Shown here: piece by piece, positions 6,685-12,246 of the stretch
How positions within the stretch are numbered: the first letter of the stretch is position 1
Layout: the number at the start of each line of letters is the position of its first letter
Assembly (NCBI GenBank): GCA_041481485.1
Contig: JBGPBY010000187.1
Coordinates: 1 to 12,246, forward strand
Source: JBGPBY01 sp041481485
GTDB taxonomy: Bacteria > Acidobacteriota > Terriglobia > 20CM-2-55-15
Direction of reading: 5' to 3'
DNA: 12,246 bases
Notes under the pieces: model-generated
What the model was told of the DNA's origin: nothing
Database searches by the model: none
The model's input: the letters and a program-made list of their open reading frames with translations, nothing else
Program-made: the position numbers and the translations under genes

Positions 6685-8175
6685 ATGATCTATGTTCATT
6701 CACTTGGTCGAGCTTCGCGATTCTACGCTGACCGCACGGCGCTGGTTATAGACAGTGCCGCTATTTCTTTCAAGGCGCTCCACGAACGCGTCAAGAACAT
6801 TGCGGCTGCGCTCGTCGCCAACGGCTTTGCCGCGCGCGACCGCCTTGCGCTTCTGTTGCCGAATTCTCCTGAGTACATCGAGTTGGTCTACGCCTGCGGC
6901 TGGCTAGGCGTTACCGCAGTCCCGATAAATGCGCGGCTCTCAGCAGCTGAAATCGACCAAGTTCTGCTTGATGCAAAACCGCGTGGGCTGGTGCGGCATT
7001 CCTCACTTCCGAAGCCTGCCGTACAGCTTCCATGGCAACTCGTGCTCGATGAAGAGCCCGTGGATGTTCGGAACGACTCCTGTCCAGATCCTGTTTATGA
7101 CCCGGAAGCAATTCTGGCCCTCATCTATACGAGCGGTACGACGGGCCGGCCAAAGGGCGTCATGGTCACTCACGCCAACATTCAGGCGAACGTCGATCAC
7201 CTCAGCTACTGGATGGGTTATCGGGGGGGCGGAGTCTTTTTGCATGCGGCACCCATTTTCCATATTGCCGATTTTCCCGCCATGTTCGCAGCGCCGGCTT
7301 TCGGCGCGCGCCAAGTCACACTTCCGAAGTTCAGTCCGCAAGATTTCTGTGAGGTGGTTCAGCGCGAACGCGTGACTCACACGGTGCTCGTGCCGACGAT
7401 GCTGAACCTTCTGACGCAAATGCCTGAGGCGAAGCCGTATGACTTGACCAGCCTCGACGTTCTGGCTTATGGCGGTTCTCCCATGGCGCCGGAACTTGTC
7501 CGTCGCACGAGAAAGCTTTTGCCAAACGCCAAACTTCTCCAGTGCTATGGACTAAGCGAAACCGGGTTTCTCACAGGTCTCGAAGATCGCGAGCATGTCG
7601 AAGGCAGACTCTTGTCTTGTGGCCGACCTTGTCCGGGGATCGATCTGCGAGTCGAAGACGAGACGGGAAAAGAAGTCGAAGTCGGACAGCACGGTGAACT
7701 GGTCGCACGGGGCCCCAACGTCATGCGAGGCTATTGGAACAATCCGCAAGAATCGGCTCTGGCATTTCGGAACGGAATGTTTCGCACCGGAGACATCGGC
7801 TACCAGGATTCCGATGGTTTTTTCTATATCCTCGACCGCCTGAAAGATATGATCGTCACGGGCGGTGAAAACGTTTATTCCGGTGAAGTCGAATCCGTCA
7901 TCTACAAACATCCAGCGGTTCGTGAAGTCGCAGTCTTTGGCATCCCTGATTCACAGTGGGGTGAACTTGTAACGGCCTGTATTGTGCTGAAACCCGGCAT
8001 GGCTTTGAGCGCCAACGATCTCACAGCGCATTGCCGGCAATTCCTCGCGAATTACAAGATCCCCCGCCGTCTCGAGTTTTCAGATACCGAACTTCCGAAA
8101 AGCGGTTCCGGCAAAATCCTTAAGAGAATGCTGCGTGACCATTTTTGGGCTCACGCGGAACGGGCCGTAGGCTAG
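6685..8175 (+). CDS. AMP-forming acyl-CoA ligase (class I adenylate-forming enzyme)
   Basis: A 496-residue ANL-superfamily ligase that activates a carboxylic acid with ATP to acyl-AMP and then to acyl-CoA. The phosphate-binding loop YTSGTTGRPKGV is at 148-159, followed later by YGLSETG (adenine/acyl pocket), GMFRTGDIGY, the hinge stretch DRLKDMIVTGGENVY, and the C-terminal catalytic K477 in SGSGKILKR. Overall layout is that of fatty acid or aromatic-acid CoA ligases, at normal length. I chose the ATG at 6685, with GAGGG at 6676-6680 four bases upstream, over an in-frame TTG at 6634 that adds 17 residues unlike the family. The 106-base gap from the dehydrogenase gene is the widest in the cluster, so it may have its own promoter, though I see no clear one. 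It would supply the CoA ester used by the upstream enzymes; acid specificity is unknown. Confidence 0.94.
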   Translation: MIYVHSLGRASRFYADRTALVIDSAAISFKALHERVKNIAAALVANGFAARDRLALLLPNSPEYIELVYACGWLGVTAVPINARLSAAEIDQVLLDAKPRGLVRHSSLPKPAVQLPWQLVLDEEPVDVRNDSCPDPVYDPEAILALIYTSGTTGRPKGVMVTHANIQANVDHLSYWMGYRGGGVFLHAAPIFHIADFPAMFAAPAFGARQVTLPKFSPQDFCEVVQRERVTHTVLVPTMLNLLTQMPEAKPYDLTSLDVLAYGGSPMAPELVRRTRKLLPNAKLLQCYGLSETGFLTGLEDREHVEGRLLSCGRPCPGIDLRVEDETGKEVEVGQHGELVARGPNVMRGYWNNPQESALAFRNGMFRTGDIGYQDSDGFFYILDRLKDMIVTGGENVYSGEVESVIYKHPAVREVAVFGIPDSQWGELVTACIVLKPGMALSANDLTAHCRQFLANYKIPRRLEFSDTELPKSGSGKILKRMLRDHFWAHAERAVG

Positions 8176-8222
8176 TTGGCCGATCTGGCGCTTAACCGTC
8201 GAGCGAGTCGTTCAGTTCTTAT

Positions 8223-8230
8223 GAGGAGAG
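8223..8230 (+). promoter_or_regulatory. Ribosome binding site that decides a small-gene start
   Basis: GAGGAGAG lies just upstream of the ATG at 8235. It is the main reason to accept the 61-residue frame over the overlapping arginine-rich frame. Confidence 0.55.
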
Positions 8231-8234
8231 AAAA

Positions 8235-8420
8235 ATGGAAGACCACCAGGTTGTCGCCGCGCTTCTCACTGTGGCGCTCTGCTCGACTAAGCCACGAACA
8301 ACTTCACGGAGACCGGCTACGGATCAGTGGCGAAATGTATGGCGCGACTACAACAGGTTCCTGAAGGAATTGGAAAAAACAGACGAGTCCATCGATAGGC
8401 GCGGAATCAATCCAGATTGA
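8235..8420 (+). CDS. Small hypothetical protein
   Basis: A 61-residue reading frame that I do not recognise. It is worth keeping because GAGGAGAG at 8223-8230 sits six to seven bases before the ATG, as strong as the sites of the certain genes here. The N-terminal 17 residues are fairly hydrophobic (QVVAALLTVAL then a cysteine), but too short and too poorly charged at the start to call a signal peptide. The middle is basic (KPRTTSRRP). The second half has the look of one amphipathic helix (WRNVWRDYNRFLKELEKT) with a polar tail. It lies 59 bases behind the ligase gene. A competing frame through the same bases (start near 8221, end 8364) is very arginine-rich with no good ribosome site and is rejected. 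Confidence 0.5.
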   Translation: MEDHQVVAALLTVALCSTKPRTTSRRPATDQWRNVWRDYNRFLKELEKTDESIDRRGINPD

Positions 8421-8543
8421 GTGTGGAATTTGCATCTGCGACTTGAAACTGCACGCGCCTCAGCAGAACCGGTATAAGGAGCCGGCCCGGGAATTACACG
8501 ACCTTTGGATTGCGGAAGGGCGGGCCCTAGGTTGGAGACAAGA

Positions 8544-8852
8544 ATGCGTATAGTTGCCAGTAAGAGGAAGTTCGTATCAGCGTTGCTGATCGTGATTCTG
8601 TCCGGCAGCTTCTTCCCCGTTGTCGCATGCGCGGGCGATGAACCGAAAACAACGCCTCAAGAAGACGATCAGCGCCAGAAGCTTGACGAGGTGAAAACGG
8701 AAACTGGACGGCAATCTGATTCAGCTGTTAGTGAGACGTCCGCGGCTCTTTCGCTCCACAAAAGGCCACGCACTTTCGCCACGACCCGAAACCTATTGGT
8801 TTGCACAGACGCTCTGCATCCCGACACCGCGCGACCATTCAAGACTCAGTGA
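8544..8852 (+). CDS. Small exported protein of unknown function, possibly frameshifted
   Basis: A 102-residue frame starting at the ATG at 8544, six bases after GGAG at 8534-8537. The N-terminus is a clear export signal: basic residues (R2, K7, R8, K9), a hydrophobic core at about 10-28 (FVSALLIVILSGSFFPVVA), then C29. The VVAC stretch could be a loose lipobox, or ordinary cleavage could follow ACA. After it comes a highly charged, low-complexity linker rich in E, K, D, Q and T (about 32-68). The final 30 or so residues are basic and do not look like a folded domain. The +1 frame stays open from 8695 on, past this stop, and into the next gene, so the true protein may have continued there. The ATG at 8544 is preferred over an in-frame start at 8505. 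Function unknown. Confidence 0.5.
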   Translation: MRIVASKRKFVSALLIVILSGSFFPVVACAGDEPKTTPQEDDQRQKLDEVKTETGRQSDSAVSETSAALSLHKRPRTFATTRNLLVCTDALHPDTARPFKTQ

Positions 8853-9051
8853 CAACCTCGACGTTATCGTCAAATCTCCGGCGCTGGATCGCTCGAAATG
8901 CAATGCTTCCTTTTGCGTCGAATGGCTCTTCCTTATTGAAAACAAAACGGATCTCCGACTTTGGCCCCCAAGTTCTGCGTTGGACACTCAGTTGCTTTCT
9001 GTCATAGCGCCCATGTCGAAATCGACTATTGAAAGGGGAATCCGAAATCGT
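8853..9051 (+). other. Intergenic stretch, open in the frame of the next gene; possible coding remnant
   Basis: These 199 bases lie between the exported protein and the YcaC-like hydrolase. The frame of the hydrolase is free of stops from 8695 through this stretch, giving about 107 residues from a GTG at 8731 that have no likeness to isochorismatase-type enzymes. The translated stretch includes ETYWF and VEWLFLIE and has three cysteines; I do not recognise it. It may be a frameshifted continuation of the exported protein or chance openness. No terminator, repeat or convincing promoter is visible. Confidence 0.3.
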
Positions 9052-9768
9052 ATGACTCAACCATCATCAAACGGCAATCGCCCAAAACTGAGTGAGAAGG
9101 GACTCTTGACGCCGGACAATTGCGTCGTGGCGCTGATCGATCATCAGGGCCAAATGCTCTTTGGAACCAGCAATTTCGACCGCCAAGGAATCATCAACAA
9201 CACCGTAGCACTCGGCAAAGCCGCACGAGTGTTCGATGCGCCCGTGGTTTTGACAACGGTCGAGACCAAGTCCTTCAGCGGGAATATGTGGCCGCAGCTG
9301 CGCGCCGTATTTCCTGGACAAGAACCCATCGAACGTTCGTCCATGAATTCGTGGGACGACAAAAACTTTGTCGCCGCGATCGAAAAAAGCGGACGCAAGA
9401 AGATTCTCATTGCCGGCCTCTGGACCGAGACCTGCGTCGCGCTGCCCACCATACAAGCGCTTCACGACGGCTATGAAATCTACGTCGTCGAGGATTGCTG
9501 CGGCGACGTCAGCCAACTCGCTCACGAGAATGCGATGAAGCGCGTCGTACAAGCCGGCGCAAAACCGGTCACTTCCTTGTCGGTCATGCTCGAATGGCAA
9601 CGCGATTGGGCCCACCGCGGAACCTACGACGCAGTCATGGACATCGTAAAGAACCATTACGGAGCGTACGGGATCGGTGTCGAGTACGCGTACACCATGG
9701 TGCACGGCGCGCCGGCAACCAAGTTTCCCGAGTACGCGGTTCCTGTCGCCGTCGCAGCTCACAAGTAA
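9052..9768 (+). CDS. YcaC-like cysteine hydrolase (isochorismatase superfamily)
   Basis: A 238-residue alpha/beta cysteine hydrolase. It closely follows E. coli YcaC as I recall it: ALIDHQ with D30, a PVVLTTVE strand, MNSWDD, and IAGLWTETCVA with nucleophile C128. D30 and C128 equal YcaC D19 and C118, and R95 falls at the third active-site position (R84 in YcaC). The family hydrolyses amide or related bonds; YcaC itself has no agreed substrate and forms ring octamers. The C-terminal part has ELHRDW-like LEWQRDW followed by a longer tail than YcaC, ending near HYGAYGIGVEYAY. I chose the ATG at 9052, with AGGGGA at 9034-9039 upstream (spacing 12, rather long); an ATG at 9013 has no ribosome site, and a GTG at 8731 would add over 100 unrelated residues. 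Followed by a YtcJ-type amidohydrolase. Confidence 0.9.
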   Translation: MTQPSSNGNRPKLSEKGLLTPDNCVVALIDHQGQMLFGTSNFDRQGIINNTVALGKAARVFDAPVVLTTVETKSFSGNMWPQLRAVFPGQEPIERSSMNSWDDKNFVAAIEKSGRKKILIAGLWTETCVALPTIQALHDGYEIYVVEDCCGDVSQLAHENAMKRVVQAGAKPVTSLSVMLEWQRDWAHRGTYDAVMDIVKNHYGAYGIGVEYAYTMVHGAPATKFPEYAVPVAVAAHK

Positions 9769-9772
9769 CAAC

Positions 9773-9799
9773 GGAGGGGCGGCGCCTTCTCCGCCCTCC
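9773..9799 (+). terminator. GC-rich hairpin between the YcaC-like and amidohydrolase genes
   Basis: GGAGGGGCGG (9773-9782) can pair with CCGCCCTCC (9791-9799) with one bulged G around an eight-base loop. It starts four bases after the hydrolase stop. No T-run follows, so it is not a clean intrinsic terminator; it may instead slow polymerase or protect the 3' end of the upstream message. Confidence 0.4.
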
Positions 9800-9833
9800 T
9801 CAATCCATTTGAAAAACCGAAACGGAGACTGCT

Positions 9834-11666
9834 GTGCCTGTTGATCTCATTTTGCATAACGCCAAAATCGCCACGAATGAAGTTCCCTCATTTGCGGAAG
9901 CGATCGCCATCGTAGGAGGGAAGATCGCTGCTGTTGGCAACGACGACGAGATTCTCCGCCTTCGCGGCCCCCTTACGCGCGTCATTGATGGGCGCCGGCG
10001 AACCGTCATCCCTGGGCTCAACGATTCGCACATGCATCCGATCCGGGGCGGGCTCAACTACAACTTGGAACTACGCTGGGATGGCGTCCGTTCGCTCGCC
10101 GATGCATTGCGCATGCTCAAAGAGCAGGCTGCGCGAACTCCCGCGCCTCAGTGGGTACGGGTGATTGGAGGCTGGACCGAATTTCAGTTTGCCGAACGCC
10201 GCATGCCAACACTCGATGAGATCAACGCAGCCGCCCCGGACACGCCCGTGTTCGTGATGCACTTGTACGATCGAGCCCTTTTGAACGCGGCGGCGCTGCG
10301 TGCCGTCGGCTATGACAAGAACTCCCCGAATTTTCCAGCTGGCGAGGTTCAGCGGGACCGCCACGGAAATCCCACCGGCCTTCTCATCGCCAAGCCCAAC
10401 GCCAACATTCTCTATTCCACCCTCGCCAAGGGACCTAAGCTATCCCGCGAAGATCAGCTCAATTCGTCCCGACTCTTTTTCCGCGAGCTCAATCGCTTTG
10501 GCATCACCAGCGCGATAGACGCCGGAGGAGGCTTTCAGAATTTTCCCGACGACTATGGCGTGGTGAACGAACTGCATCGCAATGGCGAGTTGTCGATTCG
10601 CCTCGCCTACAACCTCTTCACACAGAGGCCGAAACACGAACTGGATGACTTCCACAGCTGGACCAAGATGACAAAGCCCGGCAACGGCGACGACTTCTAT
10701 CGCGTCAACGGAGCGGGAGAAATGCTCGTTTTCTCCGCCGCGGACTTCGAAGACTTCCTGGTGCCGCGTCCGGACCTGCTCCCCGTTATGGAAAGCGAGC
10801 TGAAGTCGGTCATTCGCCATCTCGTGGAGAATCGCTGGCCCTTTCGCTTGCACGCTACTTACAACGAGACCATCGAGCGAGCGCTCAACGTCTACGAAGA
10901 AGTGAACCGGGAAATTCCCTTCGACGGCCTGCATTGGTTCTTCGATCACTGCGAAACAATTTCCGACCGCAGCATCGAACGCGTCAAAGCGCTCGGCGGC
11001 GGCATCGCCGTGCAGAACCGCATGGCTTTCCAGGGAGAATATTTCGTCGCGCGGTACGGCTCAGAGCAAACCAGACGCACGCCGCCGCTCCGCCGCATGC
11101 TCGAGATGGGCGTCCCGGTGGGGGCCGGAACGGACGCGACGCGCGTCTCTAGCTACAACCCTTACGTTTCTCTGTACTGGCTGATCACCGGCAACACCGT
11201 TGGAGGTCTCAGTCTTTATCCGCAAGAGAACCGATTGGATCGCGACGAAGCGCTCAAGCTCTACACAGTCGGAAGCAGCTGGTTTTCGACCGAAGATGGA
11301 AAGAAAGGAACGCTCGCTCCCGGACAACTGGCGGATCTCGCGGTTCTGTCTCGAGACTATTTTTCCATTCCCGAAGAGGAGATCAAACATCTCGAATCGG
11401 TGCTCACGATCGTCGGTGGAAAGGTCGTTTACGCCAGCGACGAATTCTCCAAACTCGCGCCGGCGCCGCTGCCTGTGAGCCCAGACTGGTCTCCTGTCAA
11501 AGAATATGGAGGTTACGCGAAGCAGATCGACCACACCCTTGGTGCGTCTCACTCCGCTGCCTGTTCTCACGTCGAGGCACCGTCCGATGGCCCGACGCGA
11601 TCGCACCTTCAAGTGCTGGGTGAGTTTGGCCTATGGGGGCTGGGTTGCGATTGCTTTGCCTTCTGA
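9834..11666 (+). CDS. YtcJ-type amidohydrolase (amidohydrolase family 3)
   Basis: A 610-residue metal-dependent hydrolase of the amidohydrolase superfamily. The N-terminal small beta domain (DLILHNAKI, VGGKIAAVG) leads to VIPGLNDSHMHP with H66 and H68 as the HxH metal ligands. Further metal-site candidates are H340 in FRLHATYNETI, H372 in DHCE and D434 in GAGTDATR. The closing composite domain has GTLAPGQLADLAVLSRDYF (492-510) and VGGKVVYA. This is the exoenzyme-like YtcJ group, which hydrolyses C-N bonds in N-acyl compounds or formamides; the substrate is unknown. About 70 residues follow the usual end of the fold, finishing in GLGCDCFAF. The start is GTG at 9834 with GGAG at 9824-9827, six bases away, and the family homology begins at once. 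It likely works with the YcaC-like hydrolase just upstream. Confidence 0.93.
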   Translation: MPVDLILHNAKIATNEVPSFAEAIAIVGGKIAAVGNDDEILRLRGPLTRVIDGRRRTVIPGLNDSHMHPIRGGLNYNLELRWDGVRSLADALRMLKEQAARTPAPQWVRVIGGWTEFQFAERRMPTLDEINAAAPDTPVFVMHLYDRALLNAAALRAVGYDKNSPNFPAGEVQRDRHGNPTGLLIAKPNANILYSTLAKGPKLSREDQLNSSRLFFRELNRFGITSAIDAGGGFQNFPDDYGVVNELHRNGELSIRLAYNLFTQRPKHELDDFHSWTKMTKPGNGDDFYRVNGAGEMLVFSAADFEDFLVPRPDLLPVMESELKSVIRHLVENRWPFRLHATYNETIERALNVYEEVNREIPFDGLHWFFDHCETISDRSIERVKALGGGIAVQNRMAFQGEYFVARYGSEQTRRTPPLRRMLEMGVPVGAGTDATRVSSYNPYVSLYWLITGNTVGGLSLYPQENRLDRDEALKLYTVGSSWFSTEDGKKGTLAPGQLADLAVLSRDYFSIPEEEIKHLESVLTIVGGKVVYASDEFSKLAPAPLPVSPDWSPVKEYGGYAKQIDHTLGASHSAACSHVEAPSDGPTRSHLQVLGEFGLWGLGCDCFAF

Positions 11667-11679
11667 TTCACGCGTCCCT

Positions 11680-11686
11680 GGAGGAG
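11680..11686 (+). promoter_or_regulatory. Strong ribosome binding site for the XapX gene
   Basis: GGAGGAG is five bases before the ATG at 11692. It decides the start against an in-frame ATG at 11506 that would run 161 bases into the amidohydrolase gene. Confidence 0.7.
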
Positions 11687-11691
11687 TCGAA

Positions 11692-12000
11692 ATGAAGGTA
11701 TTGTTCTTATCTTTCATCGTTGGTCTTGGAGTTGGTGCTATCTACGGGCTCATCCGGGTAAAGAGTCCGGCACCGCCGATCGTTGCATTACTCGGCCTCC
11801 TGGGCATGGTGATTGGCGAGCAGTTGGGGACTTGGATTCATACGAAGAAGCTCGATGTTTCGCGCGCCGCATCCGCATGCCTTGTCGGTGAACACTACGA
11901 CCGTCAAGCTTTACAATCCTTCATCAAGCAAGACGCGTTACGATTCAAGTTCTATCTTTGCGGAACACATTGGCATGTCCAACGAAGTGGATACTACTGA
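11692..12000 (+). CDS. XapX domain small membrane protein
   Basis: A 102-residue protein whose first 50 residues are a XapX domain (DUF1427): two hydrophobic helices, FLSFIVGLGVGAIYGLI (about 4-20) and PPIVALLGLLGMVIGEQ (about 28-44), joined by the hallmark RVKSPAPP. It should be an inner-membrane protein; no biochemical role is established for the family. From about residue 53 the chain becomes polar and unlike the membrane part, with LVGEHYDRQALQ and a Cys/His/Trp-containing end (LCGTHWHVQ). Many XapX proteins that I recall end soon after the second helix or carry a different tail, so this extension may be new or the result of a frameshift. The gene starts 25 bases after the amidohydrolase stop and is probably cotranscribed with it. 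Confidence 0.82.
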   Translation: MKVLFLSFIVGLGVGAIYGLIRVKSPAPPIVALLGLLGMVIGEQLGTWIHTKKLDVSRAASACLVGEHYDRQALQSFIKQDALRFKFYLCGTHWHVQRSGYY

Positions 12001-12078
12001 CGTACACAGCAGGTAATATTTTTGAGAGCCAGCGAGACACAGGAGCCAGTTTCACGGTGATGAAGCAATGGGCGAATT

Positions 12079-12083
12079 AGGAG
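12079..12083 (+). promoter_or_regulatory. Ribosome binding site of the last, partial gene
   Basis: AGGAG lies seven bases before the ATG at 12091 and supports that start in a gene too short in this window to judge by length. Confidence 0.6.
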
Positions 12084-12090
12084 AATTACA

Positions 12091-12246
12091 ATGCGCTTGA
12101 AAAAGATCCTTGCCGGAACGTCAGTTGCTATCTTCCTGACGATTAGCTTTGCGTGCGGATCACACTACTTCAGCACATTCGCCCAAACTCTTCCGACAGG
12201 CACACCGGCGGGCGTAGCTGTCGGCCCCCAGTACGACACGACGCAG
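12091..12246 (+). CDS. Exported protein, N-terminal part (possible VOC/glyoxalase family), partial
   Basis: An open frame from the ATG at 12091 to the end of the window, 52 residues. It begins with a signal peptide: basic MRLKK, a hydrophobic core ILAGTSVAIFLTISFA (6-21), then C22. AC followed by G could be a lipoprotein cleavage site (weak lipobox SFAC), or cleavage could come after TFA near residue 32. The mature start is proline- and glycine-rich (TLPTGTPAG) and then reads VAVGPQYDTTQ. A GPQYDTTH-like phrase is what I remember at the beginning of some exported VOC (glyoxalase/dioxygenase fold) proteins, so I offer that family as a weak guess. It follows the XapX gene by 90 bases on the same strand. 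Confidence 0.7.
   Translation, partial: MRLKKILAGTSVAIFLTISFACGSHYFSTFAQTLPTGTPAGVAVGPQYDTTQ

Noticed and set aside
8443..8478. Promoter-like TTGAAA and TATAAG boxes before the exported protein gene
   Set aside because: The gap between them is 24 bases, far from the usual 17, so I do not call a promoter.
8484..8527. Inverted GGCCCG and CGGGCC arms
   Set aside because: The arms are only six bases long with a loop of about 30 bases, so pairing by chance is likely in GC-rich DNA.
9067..9771. Minus-strand open frame of 234 codons
   Set aside because: It mirrors the YcaC-like gene almost exactly and has no motif of its own.
1..12246. Search for CRISPR, insertion sequence, phage, toxin-antitoxin or defence genes
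   Set aside because: No repeat arrays, transposase motifs, terminal inverted repeats or defence-type domains were seen; all well-supported genes are metabolic, membrane or exported proteins.

Overview
The window reads as a chromosomal piece of a free-living, respiring heterotrophic bacterium. It is moderately GC-rich, has AGGAG-type ribosome binding sites, and every supported gene lies on the + strand. Gene content (acyl-CoA catabolism, type II NADH dehydrogenase, YcaC-like and YtcJ-like hydrolases, XapX, secreted VOC-like protein) would suit a soil Acidobacteriota or a proteobacterium. I lean towards Acidobacteriota, but this is a guess from style and not from a marker gene.

Region 1 (1-8175) is a tightly packed acyl-CoA gene cluster. 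In order: the 3' end of an acyl-CoA dehydrogenase that looks most like glutaryl-CoA dehydrogenase; a cytoplasmic six-bladed YWTD beta-propeller; a full-site enoyl-CoA hydratase; a class III (CaiB/BaiF) CoA-transferase; a second crotonase-fold protein that lacks the hydratase glutamates but carries an ECI2-type isomerase glutamate; a type II NADH:quinone oxidoreductase; a 3-hydroxyacyl-CoA/carnitine-dehydrogenase-like enzyme; and an AMP-forming acyl-CoA ligase. Gaps are short (9-106 bases), and the CoA-transferase and second crotonase overlap by ATGA. Together these could activate an acid to its CoA ester (ligase or CoA-transferase), dehydrogenate it, move or hydrate the double bond, oxidise the 3-hydroxy product, and pass the NADH to quinone. 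The true substrate cannot be read from sequence; glutarate-like or carnitine-like acids are the two most natural guesses.

Region 2 (8176-9051) is sparse. It holds a 61-residue small protein with a strong ribosome binding site, a small exported protein, and about 200 bases before the next gene that stay open in the frame of that next gene, possibly a decayed or frameshifted coding stretch.

Region 3 (9052-12246) is a second set: a YcaC-like cysteine hydrolase, a hairpin, a YtcJ-type amidohydrolase with a Cys-containing tail, a small XapX membrane protein with an unusual C-terminus, and the start of an exported protein that may be a VOC/glyoxalase-family member. I saw no tRNA, rRNA, CRISPR array, insertion sequence, phage gene or defence system. 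The most interesting material is metabolic: the CoA cluster with its embedded propeller and NADH dehydrogenase.
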